From: Vermamoeba vermiformis | Taxonomy: Eukaryota; Tubulinea; Echinamoebida | DNA length: 64,000 nucleotides | Direction: 5' to 3' | Assembly: GCA_045837725.1 (NCBI GenBank) | Contig: JBEWZL010000257.1 | Span: 186,001 to 250,000 of the forward strand | Shown: positions 40,461 through 51,238 of the stretch, piece by piece | Position numbering within the stretch: the stretch's first letter is position 1 | Layout: each line of letters begins with the position of its first letter | The notes under the pieces: generated by a model | Seen by the model: only the letters and a program-made list of their open reading frames with translations | Database searches by the model: none | What the model was told of the DNA's origin: nothing | Program-made: the position numbers and the translations under genes

Positions 40461-40963
40461 TGGATGGGTGTATTCGTTGCGAGACTAGTGGTGGTGTTGT
40501 GTAGTATTCAACGTGTGAAAATAAACTAAATTTCTTAACGCGTGTCACCTTTCCTTAATCTGATGACAGTCCTATTTAGGACAATATATCAGCAATCTAT
40601 TACAATCAACTAGATTCACTCTCTCCAACCACATATGCAGCTGAGATGATCTTAAGGGCGCTAGGATCGTTCATGGCAGTACCCTGGATTCTCGGATCCA
40701 ATTCACTTCGCTGATTCCACTCTGCTGAGAATAGATCAACAAGTAATGAGTTCGCATCGATTATAATATCTCCATGTATATATATCATCGCGATGTTCAT
40801 TAATTTGACGACCAATGAAATTTTACGTCAATTTACGCGAGCAAATTCATTCTATCAACACTGTTGTAAATAGCACTATACTTATTTATTACTGTACATT
40901 ACTAGCGCTATATTTGTATTTAATAGCATTGCATAAGACGACATGTCTACCCGGTAACGGTCA
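40461..40963. promoter_or_regulatory. Divergent spacer between receptor kinase and VPS9 gene
   Basis: 503 bp between opposed starts. A minus-strand open frame at 40606-40815 (69 codons) lies inside, but it matches nothing and its composition is mixed; I treat it as unproven. No other structure stands out. Confidence 0.4.
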
Positions 40964-42949
40964 ATGGAACGCGATCTGAATAATTCGAACGGAGATATAT
41001 GTACGAGTAGCATATTATAATTAGCAATAATATGGGCAGTAATTGACCGATCTATTAACAGCTAAAAGCTCCGCGCCACTACAGCTGCCGGATTTAAGTT
41101 TTGAAGTGACAAAATTTCTCAACTCGTGGAAGAGATATACTCAACGCACTATAGTATTAACGGCGTATGTAATAATTTATTGTTGCGAATAATATGCGTA
41201 ATTTCAACGTGAAATTCGGGCATTAAATATTCAATAGAATTACGTTTCAAAATACCGGTCGTTAAATATACTCACAAATACAATTAATAGCAAAGGTATT
41301 CAAAACGTAAGGCGCAATGGTGAAGTTAGCTCGGTGCATCCGTACGATAAGATCAAGCGGATTGCTATGAAAGACGTAGAGACGTTTGTAATTAACTACG
41401 AGGACGGCAAGCACGATTATATATACTCGTCGCCAGTAAGTACATATTAGCAATGTTGTTAGCAAGTTGCAAGTAACGAACAACGCTACAGATCGGCATG
41501 CAAATAGTGCAAGAGATCAAGTCACGCACGAAGCTGCAGCAAGACAAGAAGAAGCTGCGCAGTACCAATGACTATTCTAAAGTGTTTCAAGAGAAGCTCG
41601 TGAGTACTGCATTGATTAGTGACTAGCATTCAGTGCTGATCGGTGCTGCAGATCGAAGAGGAGTGCAAAGACCAACAAGTCACCCACACTAGCAACAACA
41701 ACAATAATAATACTACGACTAAATACACCACTCACGAGGGGGCGGAGAACATACGTACTCGTGCTTCGACACGTGTGCGCAAAGCCCTCAAGTTGAGTGC
41801 GCTGCTCGGTGACAGCGAAGAACAGCGCATTGAACAGTACATCAGCAAGTGCGTCGTTGATACGCGTCACATTGATAGCATAGGCACCGATACTAACACG
41901 TGACTGTTGCAGAATTATCATGGACACCTCGACGTGTGAAGGCAAGGCCCTGGCACAGATGAACAGCGCGCACATCAGCGAGAACACCGCGACACTGCCG
42001 CTCAACATGCAACAGTTCTTGCTGTCACTGCGCGAGTCCATCATGCAGAACTATCTCGAACAGCTCAAGAAGCTCATGATTCAGACTGCGGAGGTGAGTG
42101 ACTTTGACACCTGTCACCGGTGACTAATCACGTGCCAGTCCAATGATCCGAGCAAGAATGCCGCGAACAGCACCTCCCTCGCGAGTGTGATCTGGTCGTC
42201 GCTCGAGAGACTCGTGCTCGTGCGGCTACACACGCGAATATGGCGCGCAATCAAGAGCACCACGCACGACACTGACGACTTGATTGCACGCAAAAAGAAT
42301 GCAATTCTGTGCGAGGGCTGTGCTAATCTGCTGAGCGATGTGCCGGTAAGTGTTTGACACCTGCATGAGCTCACTATTGACACGTGTCACAGGAAAAATT
42401 CCGCCACACCCAAGACTGGCAGGTGGCCATTGCAGATCTGAATGACGTGGACAAGAGCATTGAGCCCAGTCAAAAACTGACCGCCATTCTCGATGCCGCC
42501 AGAGCTATTTACGACTCAGTTCGACTGCGCTACGGTCACGTGATTCTCAGCGGCGATGACTTTCTGCCGGTAAGTGAAGTGACACCTGTCAAATCTGACA
42601 CTTGACTCACGTGACTTTGCAGATATTTATCTACGTGGTGGTGAACAGTGAGCTGCGCGATCTCGAGACTACAGCGAATTACATATGGAACTTGTCCGAG
42701 CCTGAGGCCCTTAGTGGCGAGGGTGGCTATTACTTGACGGTGTTCTGCTCCGCGATTGAGTTCATCAAGAACTTCGAGGCCTCATCGACGAGTACCTCCG
42801 TCACAGCCAGCACCACGAGCACACCGCGCATCAGTCAGCCGCCCTCACCGCGCGCAGTGCCGAGCATTGACTCGACCACGAGTGAGAGCTCGAGTATTTA
42901 TCAAGGGGCGATGAAAGATCTCACCGCGCATCTGAAGACACCGCTCTGA
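40964..42949 (+). CDS. VPS9-domain protein with N-terminal PH-like region, likely Rab5 GEF
   Basis: Nine exons: 40964-41000, 41062-41164, 41291-41435, 41492-41599, 41652-41848, 41913-42093, 42139-42345, 42393-42569 and 42623-42949, giving 493 residues. The C-terminal VPS9 domain is clear: GHVILSGDDFLPIFIYVVVN, then SELRDLETTANYIWNL and GEGGYYLTVFCSAIEFI; VPS9 domains activate Rab5-type GTPases on endosomes. The N-terminal 100 residues, with TKFLNSWKRYTQRTIVLTA and VETFVINYEDGKHDYIYSS, resemble the PH-like repeat at the start of RME-8 (DNAJC13). The tail is Ser/Thr-rich. The first exon (12 codons) and its splice are the least certain part. Four introns carry the TGACA-NN-TGTCA palindrome or close relatives. 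Confidence 0.8.
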
Positions 42950-43092
42950 GTCCCCTCACGCCCTTGTATCGGACTCACTTGTATCATAGTAATTATCGTT
43001 TGTACAAACACGCGCAATTTTATTTCAACTGGTCAAAATAATTTGATTAATTTTATCAATAAGCATAATAATAACAAGCACAAAACAACGCC

Positions 43093-43718
43093 ATGAATCA
43101 AATAGACACTAGTATGTACCCACCACATATACAGAAGCTTTTCGAAAAGCAAAAACAGCAACGTGCAGCGGTGGAAGCAGATCGCATGACCATGCCCGTG
43201 AAAGAAGGGCCCAAGACCGCTCAATTGCGCGAATATTTGCATCGACGACTCGCAGTGGAGATATCTGACGGCAGACGATTCGAAGGACGATTTATGAGCT
43301 ACGACAAACAACAAAATATCGTACTCACTGAATGCATTGAAATTAGAAAGACTGTTCCTATTCCCAAACCACTAGGTAATTATAAGGCACATATTTCGCA
43401 TTTAATTCTTATTTTTTGAAATTATTAATCCAAATATTTTCTGTTGCAGAAGAGGATCTGTTGTCAAAAGACAAGAACAAACCAGAGGATGAAGCATTGA
43501 TGACTATAATTGAAGATAAAAAGCGAGGCATTAGTCGTCGCAATTTAATGGGCTGCGTGCTCATTCCTGGCAAACACATCCAAAAGGTCTATCTTGATCT
43601 CAATTCCAAAGATGATTTAACCTCACCCCAAGATATCAATACACCTAATAATACAACTTATGTCAATACAACGGATAATAAGCTGAATACTGCTTCTGAG
43701 ACAGCAGCCGCGAAATAA
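43093..43718 (+). CDS. NAA38: NAA38/LSMD1, LSM-fold auxiliary subunit of NatC
   Basis: Sm-like protein of the NatC N-terminal acetyltransferase. Exons 43093-43375 and 43450-43718 (phase 1) give 183 residues. Sm1 motif: LREYLHRRLAVEISDGRRFE, GRFMSYDKQQNIVL; Sm2: NLMGCVLIPGKHIQKVYLD, with the IPG that replaces IRG of canonical Sm proteins, the usual mark of NAA38. Between the motifs is an unusual charged loop (EEDLLSKDKNKPEDEALM), and the C-terminal 45 residues are Asn/Thr-rich. Another LSM12- or Sm-like protein is possible but less likely. Confidence 0.8.
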
Positions 43719-44041
43719 ACCTGACCCAGGTTCCTTGAACTCGAGGCGTTTCCGTTTAAAATCTGTATTTAAGTTGGACGGATCTAGCTCGCGATGCTAC
43801 TTACATGGGGCTAACATAATACAAGTCAATTTTCATACTTACCCACTCCATGTTAAATATGCGTGCCGACGTCATTACCCGATCCATTTTCGTTTTTCGA
43901 CTTGTTTTTTATTTTTCAAATAACTGAACACGGCAAGTCAAACAACGCTAGATCATACTTGCCTTCATTCAACGTTATTTGATCTTAGCACTATTGACAA
44001 CCACCACTGCTGTATGAGAAGTTAGATTTACAAGTTTAATC
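43719..44041. other. Intergenic gap between NAA38 and the PQ-loop gene
   Basis: 323 bp in which the NAA38 3' UTR and the next promoter must lie. No repeat or coding signal was seen. Confidence 0.35.
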
Positions 44042-45177
44042 ATGGATGCAACAAAAGTTGCTGAAACAAGCGATAATAATATGCGATATATTGCACATAT
44101 CGCAGGCATGGTGGCTGCATTGTGTTTCTTTGTTCAGTAAGTCCTTCATATTAACGGTTAATTTTTCAATATTTACAAAAAATCGGGAGAATTTATATCG
44201 CTTGATGATCATCAAACTTCAATATTATTACCATAGATATATGTTAAATAATATGCTTTTAGATATGTACCGCAAATGTGGTTAAACTATCAACGAAAAC
44301 ATGTCAAAGGGTTCAGCAAACTCGGCATTGTTATAAAACACGTTGGTGCGTCATTTCTCTGGGTGAACAGCATGATATTAGGCGGTACGTCATATACAAC
44401 CCGTTATACTATTCTTTGAGTATGCTCATACTTGGATCAGAGACCTTTTCAGTGATTAGCTACGGTCTGTTCAATGTGTTGCAGCACTCGACCTTCATGC
44501 TACAGTAAGCACACTATATATATGCCTCGTCTATTATCACCACCGCTCACCACACGCGCAGGTTCACACTGTACGGCGACACACCCGAGTCCAAGGGCAA
44601 TTCGAACTACTTGTTGTGGCTCATGTTCCCCCTCGTGCCTGCCATGCTCGGCATGCGCTATCCAAACACGATCAGTACGTTGCATTGAACTCGCATTGTA
44701 GCTGCGACTGACAGCTGTCTTTAGCACTCACCAACTCGTTCAAGCCCATTGCGCAGGTGTTGAGTCACTTGCCACAGCTCGCGGAGTGCATCAAATTGAA
44801 GACGACGATTGGCTGCTCGTTGATGTCGCAACACATCAATTTTGTTGGCGGGTTGTTGGGCCTGTTCAGTACGTCACTGTTGTGTACCCGTGGATGATAT
44901 ACCTATTAACCCTATTGTTCCCGCAGTGTGCTATTGGATTCCACCCGTCGCTAAAACTACCTACTTAATTTATTTATTCTCGACGCTGCAAGCTGTCTCG
45001 ATTTATTTCCTCGCATTTAAATACGGAGAACTCTTCAATCGCACTGGACCTGCCAAATTTAGTAAGTGCTCAATATAGTACTAACATGTGCCTTCGTACT
45101 GACCGCGTGTGGTAGAACAAGACGGTGACAGGGAACCAGGCAACAATGGTCTGGACCTCAAAGAAGTCAAAGTGTGA
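44042..45177 (+). CDS. PQ-loop repeat membrane protein
   Basis: Seven short exons, 44042-44136, 44263-44384, 44441-44504, 44562-44674, 44725-44868, 44927-45061 and 45116-45177, give 244 residues. The first PQ-loop reads RYIAHIAGM...YVPQMWLNYQRKHVKGFSKL, with the Pro-Gln pair and the downstream basic residue and KGFS typical of the family. A second repeat is weaker, around FKPIAQVLSHLPQLAECIKL with LPQ. Hydrophobic segments fit about seven spans. Relatives (cystinosin, PQLC2, MPDU1) move amino acids or lipid-linked sugars across lysosomal or ER membranes; the family member most like this one is not clear. The C-terminal 20 residues are polar, perhaps cytosolic. Confidence 0.8.
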
Positions 45178-45282
45178 ATATGAGCGGAGAATAGCATCAA
45201 AATCTCTTTTGTAAATAAATCAACTGCGAATTAACTCGAGGAGCGGACAGGTACAATAACAGCGCTATTTATAGCTCACTTT

Positions 45283-46662
45283 TTACAACTTGAGACCCAT
45301 CTCTTCGAAGGCAATCTTTCGCTCTTCAAGCAGTTCTTGTGCCGTCAAGTCCATCTTTTGGCGCGAGAAGTTGTCAATGCTGAGTCCTTGCACAATCTTC
45401 CACTCGCCGTTGTGGCACGAGACTGGGTACGAGTACACGAGACCCTTGGGCACGTTGTAGCTGCCGTCAGACACCACTGCCATAGAGACCCACTCGCCCT
45501 AATCACTGATGGTTAGTACGACAATATTGGAACTAATGGCACGTGACACATACAGCAGGAGTGCCCAAGAACCAGTCGCGCACGTGATCGACAATGGCAC
45601 GTGCAGCTGAAAGAGCGCTGCTCTGACCTCGCGCGTCCAAGATAGCAGCACCACGCTTTTGAATCTTCGTCACGAATTCAGTGTTGAGATAGGTGTCGTC
45701 ATTGAGCACGCGACGAATGGCCAAACGAGGTTCATTGGGCTGAAGTGTCAATCAGTATACTTTCTATATTAGGAGAATTCTGGATATACCTTCGCGAGTA
45801 CGGCGTGATTGACATCAGGGTACTGCGTGGCCGAGTGATTGCCCCAAATAGTGACGCCCTTCACAGAGGAGGGTGCTACGTGCAGTTGATTGGCCAATGA
45901 GCCCACAGCGCGGTTGTGATCCAAGCGAGTGAGTGCCGAGAAGTTTTTGGCGGGAATATTCGGTGCAAACTGTTGCGCCAAGAGACAGTTGGTGTTGGCA
46001 GGATTACCGACAACAAGGACCTAGTTAATAGCAATAGTTAGCTCACTGTAATAGTAATATTATGGAGGTCAGGTACCTTGACATTACGTGAAGCAAAATC
46101 ATTGAGGGCTTGGCCTTGAGCCTTGAAAATCTTGCCGTTTTGAGACAACAAGTCCTTGCGCTCCATACCCGGCTTTCTTGGGAAAGCTCCGACGAGGATA
46201 GCGACATCTACGTCTTTGAAACCAACTTTGGGATCTGAAGTGGCCACAATGCCCTCAAGGAGTTCAAAGGCACCATCTTCTAATTCCATAACGACGCCTG
46301 TATTATAATCATTTAGTAAATTTATATTGAATTTTTATTTTAATTTTGTTGCGTCTCGGTGAATTATTGAAAATTTCTGCTGCAAGGCTTTATATAATTG
46401 TGCGATACGAACCCTTGAGTGCTTTCTCGGCTTGTGGAATTTCTAACAAATGCAAAATGACTTTGCGATTGGGGCCGAACATTTGACCGCTGGCGATCAG
46501 CGGCAACAAAGCGTAGCCGATCTGACCAGCAGCACCAGTGACAACTACACGAAGAGTCTTTTGAGAGTCTACACCACCCGTTGGTTGCACAGTCAAGTCA
46601 GCGGCGGCTTGAGATTGAGCGAGGTGTGAAGTCAAGACTTGGATGCGACGATTGGCTTGCAT
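45283..46662 (-). CDS. MDH1: Malate dehydrogenase, cytosolic type with PTS2 peroxisomal signal
   Basis: NAD-dependent malate/oxaloacetate oxidoreductase. Exons 46662-46413, 46297-46077, 46020-45790, 45739-45554 and 45498-45283 give 367 residues, about 33 more than cytosolic MDH. The core is cytosolic-type: [20 protein letters not shown], the NAD loop, [31 protein letters not shown] and [12 protein letters not shown] with the catalytic His. The extra N terminus reads [14 protein letters not shown]; residues 6-14, RI-QVLTS-HL, fit the PTS2 consensus (R/K)(L/V/I)X5(H/Q)(L/A), and plant glyoxysomal MDH has RIARISAHL there. Peroxisomal location is inferred, and is supported by the linked glyoxylate-cycle genes. 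The first donor is GTTCGT, a weaker but usable site. Confidence 0.93.
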
Positions 46663-47455
46663 TGCGGACTAATATTATGATATGGCTTTATAGTATACAG
46701 AAGTGAAGGCTATTGAAAATGAACGAAACATTTCGCGAGCCATTTTACTCAGGCACGTGCTAAACTGGTGTACCAATTTAAATCACTCTTTAAAGCTGTA
46801 ATGCTCAAATCTCGTTACATCGTGGCTGGACAGCTCTTGCCTTAAGTAAAGATTAATTTTAACCGGCATAAAAGAAAGATATCTCGAGAGGTCCGACTAG
46901 ATCTAAATATGGTTATTCTTAGTTCATGCGCCCGGCACGAGTGGGTGTCTCAGATTGAGCATAATTAGCACTCCTACTCCCTTCGGTGCTTAAACAGAGT
47001 TCTATGTGTTGTTACTTAGCTCCCGGTATCGTGTCGATCCGATTTCAAACCTTTGAATCCAGCTGAATAAGCATACTGAACACAACTGCACTACAATCTT
47101 TGCTAATTGATGGTCTATTGTTGGCAATTTAAATACCTCCCTAAAATTGCCTCAATCTGTATTCACCGGAGATTTGCTGCGTATCTTCAGTAAATTTGAA
47201 ATCAGGTAAAAATCTTTTTCGATTTTGTGATCCTGTTGAAATTGAAAAATACCGCTGTGTCTGTAAATAGCACTTAGTATTCGCCTTTTTACTCCACCGA
47301 ACTGGACCTCGCAAACTTATTTGTACTGTACAAATCCGCAATTTATTCACAAAAAAAAACTACTATCTAGCCTCTACTACAAAATTGGTTAGAAATAGTG
47401 TTGCTGCACTGTATACTACACTACTACGCCATTGCTGGCTGAATGGGGTGGGTTG
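46663..47455. other. 793-bp gap upstream of the MDH gene
   Basis: AT-rich with scattered CACGTG-like words (GGCACGTGC at 46754). It should contain the MDH promoter and the 3' UTR of the GARP gene. No structured RNA or transposon was recognised. Confidence 0.4.
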
Positions 47456-48661
47456 TTATTGGGTGGTAATGAATCTGGGTGAGCTCGAACCATCGCGCGT
47501 AGACTCCATAGACATGGGATAGTTATAAGTCTCGCTGCAGGTTGTTGTCATATTAATGGGTTGTTGAAAGAGGACCACTAACGGCACCTTGTTGGGTGCT
47601 TGACAGCTTACAACATCCGAAGTTGCAGGTCTTTCTACGAGATTATTGATGCCCAATCGAGTGCTCGTTGGTGCAGCTAATGTGGTGTTCTTCGGTGTAA
47701 TGCTCGTGGTGAATTTGACTGGCATAAAGCCTTGTTTCTTCAATTGCTCGTCGCGATGTATCTCAGTATCCAGGGTTGAGAGAATGTTTGCAATGCTCTT
47801 GCGACGTTGAGTGCCTGGTGAGTCAGGTCGCGGTACATTTGAGTTGGCGGCAGAACTATTGGATATGGCAGTCTTAATGACCGGCAACGAAGGAGCCGAC
47901 TGAGGCGAAGAGGGCACTGATTTGCTCTCCGATGATGATGTATCGCAGCTAAGGTCGGAACTCTTTCTCTTCTGCTTTTGTCTATACTTCTAAAGTCGGA
48001 ATAGTTCGGTTAATTAATGTTCAAAACTGATCAGATCAATTTCGCAAATGACAACACAAAAAAAAAAGATACGATACGATTCTCATTTAATGATTTCAAG
48101 GAATAGGAACACATGCGTAAAAGCGCTCAAGCTTTGGCGAAACTTACTTGCAAGTGGCTGGCAACGTGCTCTCGAGTGAGTCCTTCAACGTTCATATACC
48201 GCAAAATCAATGTTGGGACAGCTATAGAGAAATTGACATTAGTACGATGACCCAATAATATGGTACAAGCAAGTATCGGCAATAAAGGGTCGTCAGATCA
48301 ACATTGAATAACGCCAAATAAGGAAAGATTCATCCGTGAAGGGGAGATTAACGGGAGATAAAGATTTTTGATATGAAGACGTGTGCGAGTGCAAAATACT
48401 TGCAAAATTGTATCATAAATTGTGAAGTAAATCGAATTAGATCCGATTCCGAAACATTACTGAAGTAGCATGAGGAACTGGAAAGACATTTTTACCTTTG
48501 TCACCGAGCGCGGCAAGTGCTTTTTTGAACTTTGTGTGCAGAGCTTTGTCCCAAACCAAGCGGTTTGAGACGGACCTCTTCACGAGAGAGACGTCGTTCT
48601 CCATCTTATAGCGCCATCGCTTGTCGTTGCTATGTGTCGAGTCGATCTGCATCTCAGACAT
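47456..48661 (-). CDS. GARP/Myb-like transcription factor (SHLQKY type)
   Basis: Three exons, 48661-48496, 48221-48148 and 47989-47456, give 257 residues. The single Myb-like (B-motif) domain spans all three: NRLVWDKALHTKFKKALAAL, GDKAVPTLILRYMNVEGL, TREHVASHLQKYRQKQKRK. AVP..IL..MNVEGLTRE.VASHLQKYR is the signature of plant GARP proteins (ARR-B, LUX, PHR-like). The remaining 150 residues are low-complexity Ser/Pro/Thr-rich with no receiver or coiled-coil domain. It probably binds DNA in the nucleus; the targets are unknown. GARP domains are best known in plants, so its occurrence in an Amorphea-like genome is notable. Confidence 0.85.
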
Positions 48662-49917
48662 TGATAGTAATGTACAATAGTATTAACAAAGATATATATA
48701 CAATAGAAAAGCCTGAAAGGCTGAAAGTTTAGTGACGCGTGGTCGTCTGTGTAGGAAAAAAGATTGAATGGGTTTTGTGAAGTTTGTCGCTTTTTATTTT
48801 TTCGGCCGATGATTCTTCCGCAAAACTAAAACACGTGATGTATCCGCCGATGAGCGCACAAATATTAATGCACCGAACATAGACATTTCCCACGTGAGGC
48901 TTTATCATCTCATACTATTTGAAAGTTGGATTCTATGTTTGCCTCTTTATAAAGCTGATCTCCGATAAAGGATCGAGATCTAGTCTTGTAAATTGCTATT
49001 TTGAATTTTGCCTCACTTTTCAATGAGATATGCCTTTATTTTTCTATATCGCAACCATGGTAGACGACCGGTCCACTTGCTGTCGCAGGACGGTCCGATG
49101 AGAATCTTTGTAGTGTCGATCTGTCCGCAATATCTTTTTGGAATGCATTTAGAAGCATAACCGAACATGAATACGGGCCGTGGGAAGATACTCTCCATTT
49201 AATATAAACTTCTTGTGTGCTGATAATTGACTTTTAAGGTCATTCACAACGATTAATTAACACAGACACGGAATTACCGCAATGCCCATAAGTCGGGTTA
49301 AGTACCCAACACAAATCCTCGGGCCCAAAATCTTTTCGGACGACACTTTTGGCACGCGATTTTTGAGTACCAGAGAATCCAAACTATTTCATAGTTTAGT
49401 GCAGCAGATCTCGTTAAATCGCTGCAATGGCAATATCAATCGCGCTACTTGATTGCCAACTATTAAAATTATTAGTATATCGGCATTTGTATGGGTTTTA
49501 TACCGATTGTAACACGCAATAAATAGTGAATTAATGTTTCATTGAAACAAACACTGAACTGTCATTCGTCATTCGAGATCGAACTTCGGAGCTCAATGAA
49601 ACTGAACACAAGCGGTTTTAACTTACCATTTCACCCATGCAAGATAACATATCGGCGTAAAAGGAACTGGCACTGCGAGCGCGGAGGAGTTGACATCCGG
49701 GTGATCCAAGCAGAGCGAGTTTGATGAACTTGTTTGTACCACTAGGTAACTAATGTCGATGAACGTATTAGCAACGGGACGTATTTCGTAAATACGCAAA
49801 GTGTCATCAAAGTGACGAGCGGATTTTGCCGAGCAGATATTAAATTTCCTTATTAGGCTAAAATTTAATTTAACGATTTAGATTTACCGAATCTTTTGGT
49901 CGCCTTTCTTCGGAGTA
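48662..49917. other. 1.26-kb gene-free region
   Basis: AT-rich sequence between the start of the GARP gene and the stop of the NRK gene. Short open frames have no family resemblance. CACGTG cores occur at about 48834 (ACACGTGATG) and 48892 (CCACGTGAGG). The region might hold a non-coding RNA, but I see no supporting structure. Confidence 0.45.
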
Positions 49918-50855
49918 TCAGCTGTCATGCAGCTCGTCGAGTGCACTAACCAACTCTTGCAAGTCGGTTGGGATTGAGCATTTCAGACCTCGTTTCAATC
50001 GCGTTTTCAGCATGGCCTGCAGTCGTTTGAGCTCATCGCCAGTGGGCAGAGCTATGTTGTCTTCAACGTAGTGCTCTACTATTCTTCTAACTTGCTCCGC
50101 TGGTGCTTCGCCGTCGACGATCAGTACGTCGTCCCTGTCACGAAGAGGTTTGTTGTACTTGACGTAATGTGGCCACAACAGCTCTTCAAAGTACTTGACA
50201 GGCACTGCTTTAGTTCGCATGCGCCGTTCAAAGCAAGTCTGTTTGCTGATGCTCAAAAACACCTTCTTGTCGAATAACGCGCAGAGTGTTGGCCGCTGGA
50301 AGAGCAAAAAGCCCTCTACGATGATATAATGTGGTTTGTTATATGCTTTGGTCTTTTTGATTTTCTTTTCTAACGTCTTTTTAGCTTGGATAATATCTTC
50401 TTCGAGTTTTGCTGAATCTAGAGCTTCAGGACATTCCTAAAGCCTATTGTTATTAACTCGAACATGATATGAGCAATTTCATACCCAGTTTTCATATTTA
50501 GTCTTCTTGTGGATGGGGAGGTCTGTCTAACGGTAATTTCAGTGTGCGAGCACAAGCACAAATAATTATCGTTTAAATAATTTTACCTTGAAGTATACAT
50601 CCTGGCAAAATACAGTGCCCACTCCGAGGTCGTACTTCTCACTAAAAGCTCGGATTAACGAACTTTTGCCGCTAAAATTTGTAAGTAAATATTTTTTTAT
50701 TGCCGGTTATTTAATCGAGAATAATTTGGAATTACTTGTTATGAATTATAATTAAAATAATCTGCAATAGGTAAACTCATTAAATATTATTACCTGCGTG
50801 TCGCTCCAGCAATACCGACTATAATGATATTAATATTTTTCTTAGTCTCTGCCAT
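49918..50855 (-). CDS. NMRK1: Nicotinamide riboside kinase (NRK1-type)
   Basis: P-loop kinase that phosphorylates nicotinamide riboside to NMN for NAD synthesis. Exons 50855-50794, 50671-50587, 50526-50485 and 50436-49918 give 235 residues. The Walker A motif is split by the first intron: VGIAGATR then SGKSSLIR. The acceptor-binding QDVYF and the IIVEGFLLF motif are typical, and LLWPHYVKY with VLIVDGE match the lid and C-terminal core of human NRK1. A charged helix, EDIIQAKKTLEKKIKK, replaces the short loop of the human enzyme. Uridine kinase is the alternative; the EGFLLF motif favours NRK. It is adjacent to the NAD-using glyoxylate genes, which may be coincidence. Confidence 0.88.
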
Positions 50856-51238
50856 TTTTGTTTACGAATTCTGCAGGTCGCGCAGTGTTCTTCCTCTGCG
50901 TGTTGCAGTCAACATTGATTCGAATGACACGTGTTTCATGAACTGCTTGCAATTCATCAAATAGACTCGTAATTAACTGCTGGCAACTCTAGTACTGGTC
51001 CCAGGTAGTGTTCAATAATACTACGCGTTTACTCATGTGCACCGCAATGGTACGAGCCGCGTGTAAGAATTTGCGCGGTATATTTTCGAGGTCGCAATAT
51101 CACAATAATATCAGTAATAGTCGCATTCAGTATTTAACGATTTATTTTTGTACAGGTACTCAAATGAAGCGCCGCTGAGACATCTTCACTCAAGGTAATT
51201 AAATTAAATTCGCAGTTATTCGATAGTGTTCGACAGCA
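50856..51238. other. 383-bp gap between NRK start and isocitrate lyase stop
   Basis: Contains ATGACACGTGTTTCATGA near 50924, an imperfect version of the intronic palindrome, here in a probable promoter. Nothing else is recognisable. Confidence 0.4.

Noticed and set aside
40606-40815. Minus-strand frame of 69 codons between the receptor kinase and VPS9 genes
   Set aside because: No homology, no clear splice partner and it lies in a divergent promoter region; not enough to call a gene.
47141-47350. Minus-strand frame of 69 codons upstream of MDH
   Set aside because: No family match and no supporting splice or start context; probable leader or spacer.
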